Shown piece after piece: positions 16,135-24,749 of a DNA stretch of 64,000 nt. The notes under the pieces were generated by a model that made no database searches, was not told the DNA's origin, and saw nothing but the letters and a program-made list of their open reading frames with translations. This DNA comes from DASQGA01 sp963762085 (lineage in GTDB: Bacteria > Actinomycetota > Thermoleophilia > Gaiellales > Gaiellaceae), in contig CAVXJD010000002.1 of assembly GCA_963762085.1 (NCBI GenBank), forward strand, positions 124,001 to 188,000. The letters run 5' to 3'. Position 1 is the stretch's first letter, and every line of letters starts with the position of its first letter. The translations under genes and the position numbers were made by a program.

Positions 16135-17517
16135 CTAGCGGGCCGGCAACGTCAGCTCGAAACGGGCCCCGCCGTCCGGCGACGAGTCGAGCCCGAGCTC
16201 ACCGCCGAGCGCATGCGCAAGCTCGCGTGCGATCGCTAGGCCCAGACCGGTCCCATGCGATTCGTCACGGGAGAAGAAGGGTCGGAAGATGCGCTCCCGC
16301 TCCTCGAGGGGCACCCCCGGCCCCGAGTCGGACACCGAGACCTCGACCGTGCCGTTCCTCGAATCGAGGCCGATCGAGATCGCGCCGCCGTCCGGTGTCC
16401 AGGCGAACGCATTGTCGAGAAGGTTGGTGACGATCTGGAGCACACGGTCACCGTCCGTGTGGATCACGGGATCGGCCACGAATCGCTGCTCGTACCCGAT
16501 TCCGCGCCGCCGGGCCTCCTCGGTCTTGGCCCGGTAGGCCTGATCGAGCAAGCGCCGCATCTCGACTTCATCCTCCGTGAGCGTGAAGCGGTGCGCATCC
16601 AGCTTGGCGAGGTCGAGGAGGTCACTGACAAGGCGTGAAAGTCGATCCGCCTCGGTGCCAATCACCTCGAGCGATGCTGCCCGCTCTTCGGGCTCGTCGA
16701 GAAGGTCCTCTTGCAGCGCATCGAGATGGCCGCGGATCGCGGTCAACGGCGTCCGGAGCTCATGCGAGACGCTCATCAGGAAATGCCGCTCCAATGCCTC
16801 GGCCTGGGCGAGCCGGACGGCCATCTCCTGGAACCGGTCGGTCAGGTGGGCGATCTCGTCCTTTCGCTTGCCTTCGGGCAGCCGCACGTCGTAGCGCCCT
16901 TCTGCGATCCGGTCGGCCGCATCCGAGAGAGCCAGGAGCGGCTTGGTGAGCCGGCGAGAGAGGTACAGAACGAGGAGAGCCGCGATGGCGAGCCCGCCCA
17001 GAAGCGCCAGGCCGAGCCGTCCGAGGAGGACAACCCAGCGCTCCTGGAGCTCAGCCTGGGGCTTCGCCACGACGAGAGCTCCGAAGGTCTCCCCGCCGAG
17101 TCGAATCGGCTCTGCGACCGCGAGGTACGTCTTGTCCGTGCCGGGCGGCTTGAACTCGACCTCCTGCACCTTGCCGTCCGCCAAGAGGTCGCGATCGAGC
17201 ACCCCGAGGGGAAGCGGGCGCAGCCCCGGGTCTTGTCCCGGGAAGATCGAGACGCCCGCGTAGTAGAGGCGCGTGTCCGTCGCAGCCTCGAGCTTGGGGC
17301 GTGCGAACCTCGGTGCCCGCCGTTGCTCCTCGAGTCCCTGGCGCGCTTGCTCCGCGTAGAGCTCGGCCAGCCCCGCCGCCTGGCGGTGCAAATCGCTGAG
17401 CGTGCGGTCGCGCGCGTAGTCCTGGAACAGTCGGACGGCCAGCAAGGCTGTCACTGCGGCCGCGACGACCACGCCGGCGAGGAAGAGAGCTGGGAGGCGA
17501 AACCGGAGCGAGGACAC
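16135..17517 (-). CDS. membrane sensor histidine kinase
   Basis: 460 residues from GTG 17517. Helix 1 (9-30), extracytoplasmic sensor (~31-165), helix 2 (~168-187), then HAMP (RRLTKPLLALSDAADRIAEG), HisKA with the phospho-His in SVSHELRTPLTAIRGHLD, and HATPase with NLLDNAFAWT, DSGPGVP and GTGLGLAIAREL. All boxes are intact. It should autophosphorylate and pass phosphate to the regulator encoded 15 bases upstream. The sensor domain is of no clear type. Last gene of an operon with a response regulator and a secreted protein. Confidence 0.95.
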   Translation of the reverse strand: MSSLRFRLPALFLAGVVVAAAVTALLAVRLFQDYARDRTLSDLHRQAAGLAELYAEQARQGLEEQRRAPRFARPKLEAATDTRLYYAGVSIFPGQDPGLRPLPLGVLDRDLLADGKVQEVEFKPPGTDKTYLAVAEPIRLGGETFGALVVAKPQAELQERWVVLLGRLGLALLGGLAIAALLVLYLSRRLTKPLLALSDAADRIAEGRYDVRLPEGKRKDEIAHLTDRFQEMAVRLAQAEALERHFLMSVSHELRTPLTAIRGHLDALQEDLLDEPEERAASLEVIGTEADRLSRLVSDLLDLAKLDAHRFTLTEDEVEMRRLLDQAYRAKTEEARRRGIGYEQRFVADPVIHTDGDRVLQIVTNLLDNAFAWTPDGGAISIGLDSRNGTVEVSVSDSGPGVPLEERERIFRPFFSRDESHGTGLGLAIARELAHALGGELGLDSSPDGGARFELTLPAR

Positions 17518-17532
17518 CGGACCTCCTACAGG

Positions 17533-18249
17533 CTACGACGCGCGGGCGGCCTTCGGCTCGGGCGAGACCTTGTAGCCGACGCCCCAGACCGTGACGATCG
17601 GGCACGAGTCGCCGAGCTTTCGGCGGAGCTGGCCGACGTGCACATCGACAGTACGCGTGTCGCCGGCGAAGGTGTAACCCCACACACGCTCGAGAAGCTG
17701 GTCGCGGGTGAGCACGAGGCCCCTATGGTCGAGCAGTTCCCAGAGCAAGTCGAACTCTTTCGGCGCCAGCTGGACCTCCTCGCCTCCGACCATGACCTCA
17801 CGCCTGCCGGAGTCGATGCGCAGCAGTCCGTGCTCGAGAAACGAGTTCTCGAGCTCCCGCTCCTTCGGGGCCGACCGCCTGAGGACCGACTTCACCCGAG
17901 CGACGAGCTCACGCGGATTGAAGGGCTTCGTCAGGTAGTCGTCGGCGCCCACCTCCAGCCCGATGATCTTGTCCACGTCGTCGTCGCGGGCGGTCAGCAT
18001 CAGGATCGGAATGTCGGACCGCTGGCGGATTCGGCGGCACACTTCGATGCCGTCCAGATCGGGCAGCATGAGGTCGAGGATGATGAGCGAGGGGTTGTCG
18101 GCGTTGGCTCGCGCAAGCGCGTCTGTTCCCGAGCCCGCCACTTTCACCTCATACCCGGCCTTCTTCAGGTACATGGCGACGAACGAGGCGATGCTGGTTT
18201 CGTCTTCGACGATCAGAATGAGCGGGTGAACTTGAGACTGCTGGGACAC
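17533..18249 (-). CDS. OmpR-family response regulator, cognate to the neighbouring kinase
   Basis: 238 residues from GTG 18249, six bases after an AGGGGCGG site; a frame to 18297 has weaker starts. Canonical receiver: acidic pair in IVEDETS, Asp in IILDLMLPDLDG, Thr in LMLTARDD and Lys in DDYLTKPF. The winged helix has LAPKEFDLLWELLDH, DVHVGQLRRKLG and VWGVGYKVS. It lies in the same operon as the kinase and follows the 18287 gene by 37 bases. Unlike the regulator at 5838, nothing here is degenerate. Confidence 0.95.
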   Translation of the reverse strand: MSQQSQVHPLILIVEDETSIASFVAMYLKKAGYEVKVAGSGTDALARANADNPSLIILDLMLPDLDGIEVCRRIRQRSDIPILMLTARDDDVDKIIGLEVGADDYLTKPFNPRELVARVKSVLRRSAPKERELENSFLEHGLLRIDSGRREVMVGGEEVQLAPKEFDLLWELLDHRGLVLTRDQLLERVWGYTFAGDTRTVDVHVGQLRRKLGDSCPIVTVWGVGYKVSPEPKAARAS

Positions 18250-18286
18250 GTGCACCGCCCCTATGGTGTCAGAGAACCCGGCCGGT

Positions 18287-18754
18287 CTACCCGCCAAGAG
18301 TGAAAAGCGTGAGGTCGAGAGGCCATGGCCGTGGTCTGGAACCTTCGATGGTGTAGGTCCCGGCGGTGCCGCCGAGCCACATGACTCCCCTCAGGACCGC
18401 ACTCGCGTTGATGCCGCGCGCGGTGATGCCGGCCCGCCAGCGCCCCGTGTGGATGTTGAACCTGACGTAGCGGCCGCGGTAGACCCGAGTGACCGAGTTC
18501 ACGTAGGTCACTTGCTCGGCCCCGTAGACCCTCACGACCGTCTGGGCTCCGCCCGGAAGGTCGGTGACGCGGATCCGTCCGCGGACGAAGCCGCCCCAGA
18601 GAACTCCGTAGCCCGAGAACCGCGCCACTCCTCGCCCTCGGTTCAGGTTGACGAGATCCTTGTCCGCGGAGAGTGTCCTCGGGAGAGCGGCATCGGCGGC
18701 AGGCGCAGCCACGAGCGTGAGCCCGATCGAAAAAACTAATAGAAGACGCCGCAT
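18287..18754 (-). CDS. secreted protein of unknown function
   Basis: About 155 residues. A clear signal peptide (RRLLLVFSIGLTLVAAPAADA, cleaved after ADA) is followed by a ~130-residue mature domain rich in beta-prone segments (VARFSGYGVLWGGFVRGRI, VRVYGAEQVTYVNSVTRVY). It ends WPLDLTLFTLGG. No enzyme motif found. It heads the operon with the two-component pair, so may be its sensory partner or target. ATG at 18754 or two codons earlier at 18760. Confidence 0.75.
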   Translation of the reverse strand: MRRLLLVFSIGLTLVAAPAADAALPRTLSADKDLVNLNRGRGVARFSGYGVLWGGFVRGRIRVTDLPGGAQTVVRVYGAEQVTYVNSVTRVYRGRYVRFNIHTGRWRAGITARGINASAVLRGVMWLGGTAGTYTIEGSRPRPWPLDLTLFTLGG

Positions 18755-18895
18755 CGCCATTCGCTCTCCGAAGTGTCGTCACACCTGGTCTGGCACTGGT
18801 GATCTCACGGTAAAGAATCTGTAATGCGCCCACAACCGTCGCGAGGCCATTTCAACGGCAATCCGGCCACGCGTTCGCATGCTTAGGCTTGCGCT

Positions 18896-19507
18896 ATGCC
18901 CGACGCCGTCCGCCTTCGCGAAGAAGATCTGGCGGACGATCCGATCGAGCAATTCAGCCTGTGGTTCGAGGAGGCTCGTGCTTTTGGCCTGCCGATGCCC
19001 GAGGCGATGACACTGGCAACGTCGGATGCGGATGGGCGCCCCTCCGCCCGCATCGTGCTCCTGCACGGCATCGGGGAAAACGGCTTCGTGTTCCACACGA
19101 ACTACGAGAGCCGGAAAGGCCGCGAGCTCGAGACGAACCCACGGGCCGCGCTCGTTCTGTACTGGCAGCCCCTGGGGCGGCAGATTCGCGTCGAAGGCAC
19201 CATCGAGCGGGTGAGCGAAGCCGAGTCGGCGGAGTACTTCCGGACACGGCCTCGCGGCGGCCAGCTCGGCGCCTGGGCCTCACGCCAGAGCGAACAGATC
19301 GAGAGTCGTGACATCCTCGAGGAGCGAGTGCGCGGGCTCGAGCGGGAGTACGAAGGCCGCGAGGTTCCGTTGCCGCCCTTCTGGGGCGGGTATCGCCTCC
19401 GACCCGGTCGGATCGAGCTCTGGCAGCACGGCGAGGATCGCCTCCATGACCGCTTCGCCTACGAGCGGTCCGGAGATGGCTGGACGCGCTCGCGCCTTTC
19501 ACCGTGA
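18896..19507 (+). CDS. pdxH: pyridoxamine 5'-phosphate oxidase
   Basis: 203 residues. PdxH motifs are in order: DPIEQFSLWFEEA, AMTLATSDADGRPSARIVLL (FMN contact), GFVFHTNYESRKGRELETNP, PRGGQLGAWASRQSE and the C-terminal FWGGYRLRPGRIELWQ, with RLHDRFAY. It oxidises PNP/PMP to pyridoxal 5'-phosphate using FMN and oxygen. Full length. The next gene may be co-transcribed. PLP is also used by the alpha-oxoamine-type enzyme at 38 kb, without direct linkage. Confidence 0.95.
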   Translation: MPDAVRLREEDLADDPIEQFSLWFEEARAFGLPMPEAMTLATSDADGRPSARIVLLHGIGENGFVFHTNYESRKGRELETNPRAALVLYWQPLGRQIRVEGTIERVSEAESAEYFRTRPRGGQLGAWASRQSEQIESRDILEERVRGLEREYEGREVPLPPFWGGYRLRPGRIELWQHGEDRLHDRFAYERSGDGWTRSRLSP

Positions 19508-19575
19508 CGCTCCGTCCGATGCTGGGTGTTACCTACAAGGCAGGTAGCGCCCACGTCGGCGTCGAACCAGGGGTG

Positions 19576-19833
19576 ATGGAAGTCCACTCGCATCACAGCA
19601 GAACGGCCCGTCTTCTCGAAACACGGCTCGAGGCGCTCGCTCAAGCCTGCGAGCGCTCCTCCAGTCCGCAAGGGCGCTTCGGCGAGCAGGTCTTCCGCGT
19701 CGTCGGGGCGACTCGCAACGCCGTCGCGCTCGAGCTGCTGTCAGCCGAGGAAGCGGCCACGATCTGGGCCGAGGTCAGGACACGGCACCCGTCGGCCGAC
19801 TGGTGCCGGCTGGACGCCGACATCGCGGCCTGA
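19576..19833 (+). CDS. small conserved-looking hypothetical protein
   Basis: 85 residues from ATG 19576, with CAGGGGTG ahead; a longer GTG start at 19504 would overlap the pdxH stop (GTGA) but the first 24 codons look non-coding. Segments: HHSRTARLLETRLEALAQAC, VFRVVGATRNAVALELLSAE and WAEVRTRHPSADW. Mixed alpha/beta, no known motif. It follows pdxH and is convergent with the peroxidase. Confidence 0.55.
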   Translation: MEVHSHHSRTARLLETRLEALAQACERSSSPQGRFGEQVFRVVGATRNAVALELLSAEEAATIWAEVRTRHPSADWCRLDADIAA

Positions 19834-19888
19834 ACCGACTGGAGCCGGCCGCATTTCGCGGCCCCCCCTTGGCGCGTGGATCGGTTCC

Positions 19889-21466
19889 TCAGCCGAGTGG
19901 AGCGAGCAGAGCCTTCTTTCCCTCGAACGCGAAGAACAGTAGGTCGACCATCCGGAACGTCGTGCTGTTGGGCCCGAGCGTCGGGTGCCAAGTCGAGTCG
20001 CGAACGATGGACGCTTGACTGCCTTCCATGGCACGGTGGAACGTCTCCGCGACGATGCGCGCTCCGACGCCCTTCAGCTTGCCTCCGTTCAGCTCGGCCT
20101 CGCGGAGAATGTAGAACCAGAGCGGCGTGTCCTTGACAAGCGCTGTGCGTTGCGTCGGCGTCAGCGCGCCGAGGTCCGCGCCGTTGTTGCCCTCCCGGAT
20201 CTGCGCCTGCGTGAGCTTGGTCAGCGTCACTCCCTTGCTCTGCAGGAACGTGGCCATCTGCTGGCCGGTGGCCAGCCTCACCATTTTGGCCCGGGTCAGG
20301 TTGCGAAACGCGAGGTTGGCCCTCGGATCGTTGAACGGAACCTCGGGTCCTCCGAACGAGCCGGCCGGCAGATTCTTCAGCGGGTTCACGAGTCTCGTGT
20401 CGATACGCATGGCCCGGTTGAACTTGCCCTCCGGTACGACGAGATTGGCCTTCCCCGACTCGCTGAAGTCGTAGAGCCGGCGGAAGTCGGCGATCCAGGT
20501 GCTTGGAAGGCGGAGCCCGCCCCCCAGGTCGCCGCCGGTCGCGGAGAACACGAACAGGAGATCGAGGGAGCCGAAGCCGTCGTCGAAGATCTTGTTCCAG
20601 TTGTAGGCCCTCCGGATCATCGAGTGTCCCAGGCGGAACGCGGCCACGGAGAACTCGATCGGCATCGTCGGGACATCCGTCGGTGGAACACCCACCTCGA
20701 ACGCCTTCCTGCCGTTGTTGAAGACGTTGTTCACGACGCCGGCTGCGCAGATTCGCGGTAGGTAATCGGTCCGGAGCATCCACTGGTAATGCTTGGTGAC
20801 GAGCTCGCGAGCCTTGTCGAACCGTTGCGCGACCGGCACAGACGCGGGCAGTGTGTCGACGACGCGGTTATGGAAACGGATCATGGCCAGATGGGTCTGA
20901 GCGACCGCGAGGTTCTCGTCGTTTCTCGGATCCGGAATGATCGCCTTGCGTTTCTTCGCCACCGTTGTGCCCGCCCCGCGCGGCAGGTCAAAGCCCTGCT
21001 TCGCCGTGATCCCGCCCTCAGCGAGCGTCTTCCCCATCCTCAAGTGGAGACCGTCGGCCGCGTAGAACTTGGCCGACACGGGATCGCCCGGTCCGGCCCC
21101 GTACAGGGAATCGAGGTCGAGACTGGGCGATCGCGCCTGCAGGAGCTCCGCCGGGGAGACGTTCTCACCCAGCATGACGCTCGTCTTGTCGAAGGTCAGA
21201 TCGTGGTCCGTGAACTGACCCAGGTATGTGAAGCCGGCCGGGATCTGCGAGGCGCCGCCGCCGCCCACGGTCAAAGCGTTGCCGATCTTCTTCCTGTTGG
21301 GCTCACCGAGCTGGTGTCCGATGCCGTTCGGCCCCATCCGCGAAAAGCGAAACGGCGGGGCCAGCTCCTCGAGAGCCGAGGAAAGCGTGCGTTCTCGGCC
21401 TCCGACGCTCTCTGTGAGCAACCCTTCGCCCACGACGAAGTAGCTCTCCGAACCATGGTGTTCCAC
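19889..21466 (-). CDS. animal-type haem peroxidase (peroxidase-cyclooxygenase superfamily)
   Basis: 525 residues from GTG 21466, which follows GAGGAGG by four bases. QFTDHDLTFDKT holds the distal Gln/His/Asp set of animal haem peroxidases; DPRNDENLAVAQTHLAMIRF HN is the family NEN/LA signature, and FRLGHSMIRRAY contains the proximal haem His. No signal peptide, so the protein seems cytosolic. Bacterial members use peroxide to oxidise substrates or lipids; function here unproven. Length is about that of the catalytic core alone. Flanking genes give no clue. Confidence 0.88.
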   Translation of the reverse strand: MEHHGSESYFVVGEGLLTESVGGRERTLSSALEELAPPFRFSRMGPNGIGHQLGEPNRKKIGNALTVGGGGASQIPAGFTYLGQFTDHDLTFDKTSVMLGENVSPAELLQARSPSLDLDSLYGAGPGDPVSAKFYAADGLHLRMGKTLAEGGITAKQGFDLPRGAGTTVAKKRKAIIPDPRNDENLAVAQTHLAMIRFHNRVVDTLPASVPVAQRFDKARELVTKHYQWMLRTDYLPRICAAGVVNNVFNNGRKAFEVGVPPTDVPTMPIEFSVAAFRLGHSMIRRAYNWNKIFDDGFGSLDLLFVFSATGGDLGGGLRLPSTWIADFRRLYDFSESGKANLVVPEGKFNRAMRIDTRLVNPLKNLPAGSFGGPEVPFNDPRANLAFRNLTRAKMVRLATGQQMATFLQSKGVTLTKLTQAQIREGNNGADLGALTPTQRTALVKDTPLWFYILREAELNGGKLKGVGARIVAETFHRAMEGSQASIVRDSTWHPTLGPNSTTFRMVDLLFFAFEGKKALLAPLG

Positions 21467-21583
21467 GGCGCCTCCTCAAATCAGTTGCTCGGGAACAGGG
21501 GCAGGCGGCAGACTGCAGACTGCCCTCGGCTTCCGTAGCCAGAATAAACCCCGTGGCCGAACGGGGCCGGCTGCCCCTCGGCC

Positions 21584-21784
21584 CTAGGCCACCAGACGCA
21601 CGGTGCCGCGCAGTCCGACCGCGTTCTCACGCGCCATCGGCTGAACGACTCGAACCCATCCCTCCCGAGCCGCCTCCCGCTCGCAAAGCCCGCAGACGGC
21701 GCGGCGCCGCGCCGCGGAAGCATCTGCCTGCCAGAGCCGGAAGCGTTCTCCAGCCATCAGGTTGCGCCGGCAGAGCGTGCACAT
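21584..21784 (-). CDS. small protein with two CxxC zinc knuckles
   Basis: 66 residues from ATG 21784 (GTG two codons earlier also possible). CTLCRRNL and later CGLCEREAAREGW form a Cys4 site; the basic helix between is short. The C-terminus (GLRGTVRLVA) is variable-looking. Likely a zinc-binding microprotein of unknown function. It sits between peroxidase and the dehydrogenase, all on the minus strand. Confidence 0.6.
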   Translation of the reverse strand: MCTLCRRNLMAGERFRLWQADASAARRRAVCGLCEREAAREGWVRVVQPMARENAVGLRGTVRLVA

Positions 21785-21827
21785 CGTCACGCCTCGTGAC
21801 GGTACGTCGTCGATCGGACGGAGCGAG

Positions 21828-22685
21828 TTACTCGTACGTGAAGAAGCCGCGGCCGGTCTTCCGGCCCAGCCGGCCCTCCTCCACCATGCTGACGAGCCGC
21901 GACGGAGGCGCCATCCGGGGCTCCCCCAGCTTCTCCTGGAGCGCCTCGCTCGCGTGCACGTGCACGTCGAGGCCGATCAGGTCGAGGAGCGCGCAGGGAC
22001 CGATCGGCCAGTTCGTTCCGAACCGCATTGCCCGGTCCAGGTCTTCCGGCGTCACCCCCGCCTCGTCGAGGACCCGCACGCAGTCGTTCAGGAGCGGGAT
22101 CAGGATCCGATTGACCACGAAGCCCGGCGTGTCATTGCAGCGGACAGGCTCCTTGCCGAGACCCTCGGCGAACCGGAAGGCGCGCTCGTACGCCTCGTCG
22201 GATGCGAGCTTCGTCCGAACCACCTCGACCAGCTGGAGGACCGGCGCCGGATTGAAGAAGTGCAGGCCCACGACGCGCTCTGGCCGTTCGGCCGCCGACG
22301 CGATCTCGGTGACCGACAGCGCCGAGGTGTTCGTGGCGAGGACGGCACCGGGGCCGACGAGGCCGTCGAGCTCCCTGAAGAGCTCCTGCTTGGCTTCGAG
22401 CTCCTCGACGATCGCCTCGATGACCAGGTCGCAGCCGGCCAGATCCCCTCTCTGTGTCGACGTGGTCAGCCGGGCCAGCGCCGCTTCGCGCTCCTCCCCG
22501 CTCAGCCGGCCCTTCTCGACGCCCCGCGAGAGGTAGCGGTCGATCGTGCTGCGCGCCCGCTCGCAGAGGCCTTCGCTCACCTCGACTCCGATCGTGTTGA
22601 AGCCGGCCTGGACGCAGACCTGGGCGATCCCGGCGCCCATCGTGCCGAGCCCAACCACGCCCACGCTGCGGATCTCCTGGCCCAC
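21828..22685 (-). CDS. 3-hydroxyacyl-CoA (3-hydroxybutyryl-CoA) dehydrogenase
   Basis: 285 residues from GTG 22685; a longer frame to 23168 runs through the divergent aldehyde dehydrogenase and is rejected. Rossmann start VGVVGLGTMGAGIAQVC, then the catalytic HFFNPAP with LVEVVRT and the C-terminal domain GFVVNRILIPLLNDCV, ending GRKTGRGFFTYE. It interconverts 3-hydroxyacyl-CoA and 3-ketoacyl-CoA with NAD(P). The start of the aldehyde dehydrogenase is only 22 bases away, so one short intergenic region serves both promoters. Confidence 0.95.
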   Translation of the reverse strand: MGQEIRSVGVVGLGTMGAGIAQVCVQAGFNTIGVEVSEGLCERARSTIDRYLSRGVEKGRLSGEEREAALARLTTSTQRGDLAGCDLVIEAIVEELEAKQELFRELDGLVGPGAVLATNTSALSVTEIASAAERPERVVGLHFFNPAPVLQLVEVVRTKLASDEAYERAFRFAEGLGKEPVRCNDTPGFVVNRILIPLLNDCVRVLDEAGVTPEDLDRAMRFGTNWPIGPCALLDLIGLDVHVHASEALQEKLGEPRMAPPSRLVSMVEEGRLGRKTGRGFFTYE

Positions 22686-22707
22686 TCGAGCGCAGTATCC
22701 TAGGGCC

Positions 22708-24135
22708 GTGGCCGTGACGCTGACCGAGAAGAAGCTCCTGGTCGGAGGCGAGTGGATCGAGACTGGAGAGTGGCACGAGGTCCGATCTCCCTTCTCCGGC
22801 GAGGTGGTCGCCAGGATGCCTCGTGCGGGGGCGGAAGAGACTCGCCGATCCGTCGATGCCGCCGAGCAGGCCATGCGCGAGCCGTTGCCCGCCTTCCGGA
22901 GAGCCGAGATCCTCGACCGCGTCGCCGAGCTCTTGCTGGAGCACGAGGACGAGCTCGCACGGACGATCTGCATGGAGGCTGGGAAGCCTATGAAGGCCGC
23001 GCGCGTCGAGGCCCAGCGCGCCGTTTCGACGTTCACGATGTCTGCGGTCGAGGCGAGAACGCTCAGCGGCGAGGTCGTTCCGATGAGCGCTTCCCAGGCT
23101 GGCCTCGGCAAGGTCGCGTACACGATGCGGATGCCGATCGGGATCGTCGGCGCAATCTCGCCGTTCAACTTCCCGCTGAACCTCGTCGCTCACAAGATCG
23201 CTCCGGCCCTCGCGGCAGGCTGTGCCGTCGTCCTGAAGCCCGCCGGGCAGACGCCGGTCTCCGCGCTCTTCCTGGCTGAGCTCGAGATGGAGGCCGGACT
23301 GCCACCGGGTTGGCTGAGCGTTGTGGTGGGGCCGTCGGCCGAGATCGGCGACGTGCTCGTCGAGGACGAGCGGGTCCGAATGATCACCTTTACAGGCTCC
23401 TCCGAGGTCGGCTGGAAGATCCGCGAGCGAGCTGCACGGAAGAAGGTGTCGCTCGAGCTTGGGAACTCGACGCCACTGATCGTCGAAGGGGATGCCGACC
23501 TCGAGGACGCCACCTCGAAGGTCGCCGCCAACGCCTTCTCGTTCGCCGGCCAGAGCTGCATCTCCATCCAGCGCGTCTACGTCGGCCGGCAGGTCTACGA
23601 CGACTTCGTGGCCAAGCTCGTGCCCAAGGTCGAGGCCTTGAAAGCGGCCGATCCGTCCGAAGAGGACACCGACGTCGGCCCCGTGATCGATGACGGCGCC
23701 CGCGAGCGCATCCTGGCGTGGATCGAGGAAGCGCGATCCGAGGGCGCGACCATCTTGACCGGCGGCGAGGCCGACGGCGCCATCATCCGGCCGACCGTCC
23801 TGGCCGATGTCCGTCCCGACATGAAGGTCTCTTGTCAGGAGGTCTTCGGCCCCGTCTGCACGGTTTCCCCGTACGACTCGCTGGAAGAAGCCTTCGACCT
23901 GGCGAACGGAACCGAGTACGGGCTCCAGGCAGGCATCTTCACGAGCAATGTCCGGTCAGCCCTCGGCGCCGCCCGGAAGCTCGAGTTCGGCGGGGTCACG
24001 GTCAACGAGGCGCCGACGTTCCGCGCCGACCAGATGCCGTACGGCGGGGTCAAGGCCTCCGGAAACACAAAGGAAGGCCCGCACTACACAGTGCGGGAGA
24101 TGACCGAGGAGCGCCTCGTCATCATCGCCGAATAA
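22708..24135 (+). CDS. aldehyde dehydrogenase family protein
   Basis: 475 residues from GTG 22708 (GTG 22714 equally possible). NAD site FTGSSEVGWKI; catalytic Glu in LELGNS and Cys in AFSFAGQSCIS; C-terminal FGGVTVNEAPTFRADQMPYG. Oxidises an aldehyde to acid, or an acyl-CoA. The GQSCIS and 'EAPTFRADQMPYGG' type belong to the lactaldehyde/succinate-semialdehyde-like group, exact substrate open. Divergent partner is an acyl-CoA dehydrogenase-step enzyme, so the two may work in fatty or amino acid breakdown. Confidence 0.93.
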   Translation: MAVTLTEKKLLVGGEWIETGEWHEVRSPFSGEVVARMPRAGAEETRRSVDAAEQAMREPLPAFRRAEILDRVAELLLEHEDELARTICMEAGKPMKAARVEAQRAVSTFTMSAVEARTLSGEVVPMSASQAGLGKVAYTMRMPIGIVGAISPFNFPLNLVAHKIAPALAAGCAVVLKPAGQTPVSALFLAELEMEAGLPPGWLSVVVGPSAEIGDVLVEDERVRMITFTGSSEVGWKIRERAARKKVSLELGNSTPLIVEGDADLEDATSKVAANAFSFAGQSCISIQRVYVGRQVYDDFVAKLVPKVEALKAADPSEEDTDVGPVIDDGARERILAWIEEARSEGATILTGGEADGAIIRPTVLADVRPDMKVSCQEVFGPVCTVSPYDSLEEAFDLANGTEYGLQAGIFTSNVRSALGAARKLEFGGVTVNEAPTFRADQMPYGGVKASGNTKEGPHYTVREMTEERLVIIAE

Positions 24136-24167
24136 GGCGCGGAACCTGGGATAGACTCGGGCCGGAG

Positions 24168-24749
24168 ATGACGGCCCGTCGCTTCTCGCTCTTCGCGCGC
24201 AGGCCGCCTGCTCCGCCCCAACTCGGGGTCGACGGGGGCCAGGAGCCGCAGCCGCACGAGCCTCCCCCACCGCTCACGCCTGCGGCAGCAGCTCGCGAAC
24301 GCAGGTCCCTGGTGCGCCGGCGCGAGATCGAGATCCGAGACGTGGGCGGGCTCGCGGTCGAGATGGTGCGCCGCGACCGCTTCAAGCCCGATCTGCTGGT
24401 CAGCCGCGCCTCGGAGGTGCTCGCGCTCGAGCAGCGGATCCACGAGCTCGACTCGTTCCTGGCTGCGAGCCAAGGCGTTCCGCACGCTATGCGGACGGCA
24501 ACGGTCTGCAAGTGCGGGGCCCCGCTCGTGCGTGGAGTGCACTTCTGTGCCCACTGCGGGCGCCCGGCCGTCGAGACGGCACCGGTCGTCACGTGCAGTC
24601 ACTGCGGGAACGCGCTCCCCGCCGAGGCGAACTTCTGCTCGGTGTGCGGCAACTCGGTCGCGGCCGACGAGCTGGCGGACACCGAGGGACGCATCGACCA
24701 GACGTTGGTGGCGCCGCGGACGCAGGAGCCGGACGAGGACCGAGCCTAG
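24168..24749 (+). CDS. double zinc-ribbon protein
   Basis: 193 residues from ATG 24168. N-terminus is Pro/Arg-rich and disordered; residues ~45-100 form a charged helix (VRRREIEIRDVGGLAVEMVR). C-terminal half has two zinc ribbons, CKCGAPLVRGVHFCAHCGRP and CSHCGNALPAEANFCSVCGN. These are rubredoxin-knuckle ribbons seen in many regulatory membrane-tethered proteins. Overlaps the next gene by one base (TAGTG), so it is co-translated with a SPOR-like protein that itself opens with a ribbon. Function unknown. Confidence 0.75.
   Translation: MTARRFSLFARRPPAPPQLGVDGGQEPQPHEPPPPLTPAAAARERRSLVRRREIEIRDVGGLAVEMVRRDRFKPDLLVSRASEVLALEQRIHELDSFLAASQGVPHAMRTATVCKCGAPLVRGVHFCAHCGRPAVETAPVVTCSHCGNALPAEANFCSVCGNSVAADELADTEGRIDQTLVAPRTQEPDEDRA

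Noticed and set aside
16711..18303. 530-codon plus-strand frame over the kinase/regulator pair
   Set aside because: Antisense to two canonical two-component genes; shadow frame.
19641..20783. 380-codon minus-strand frame overlapping the peroxidase gene
   Set aside because: Other frame of the same strand as the haem peroxidase; Arg/Gly/Pro-rich shadow.
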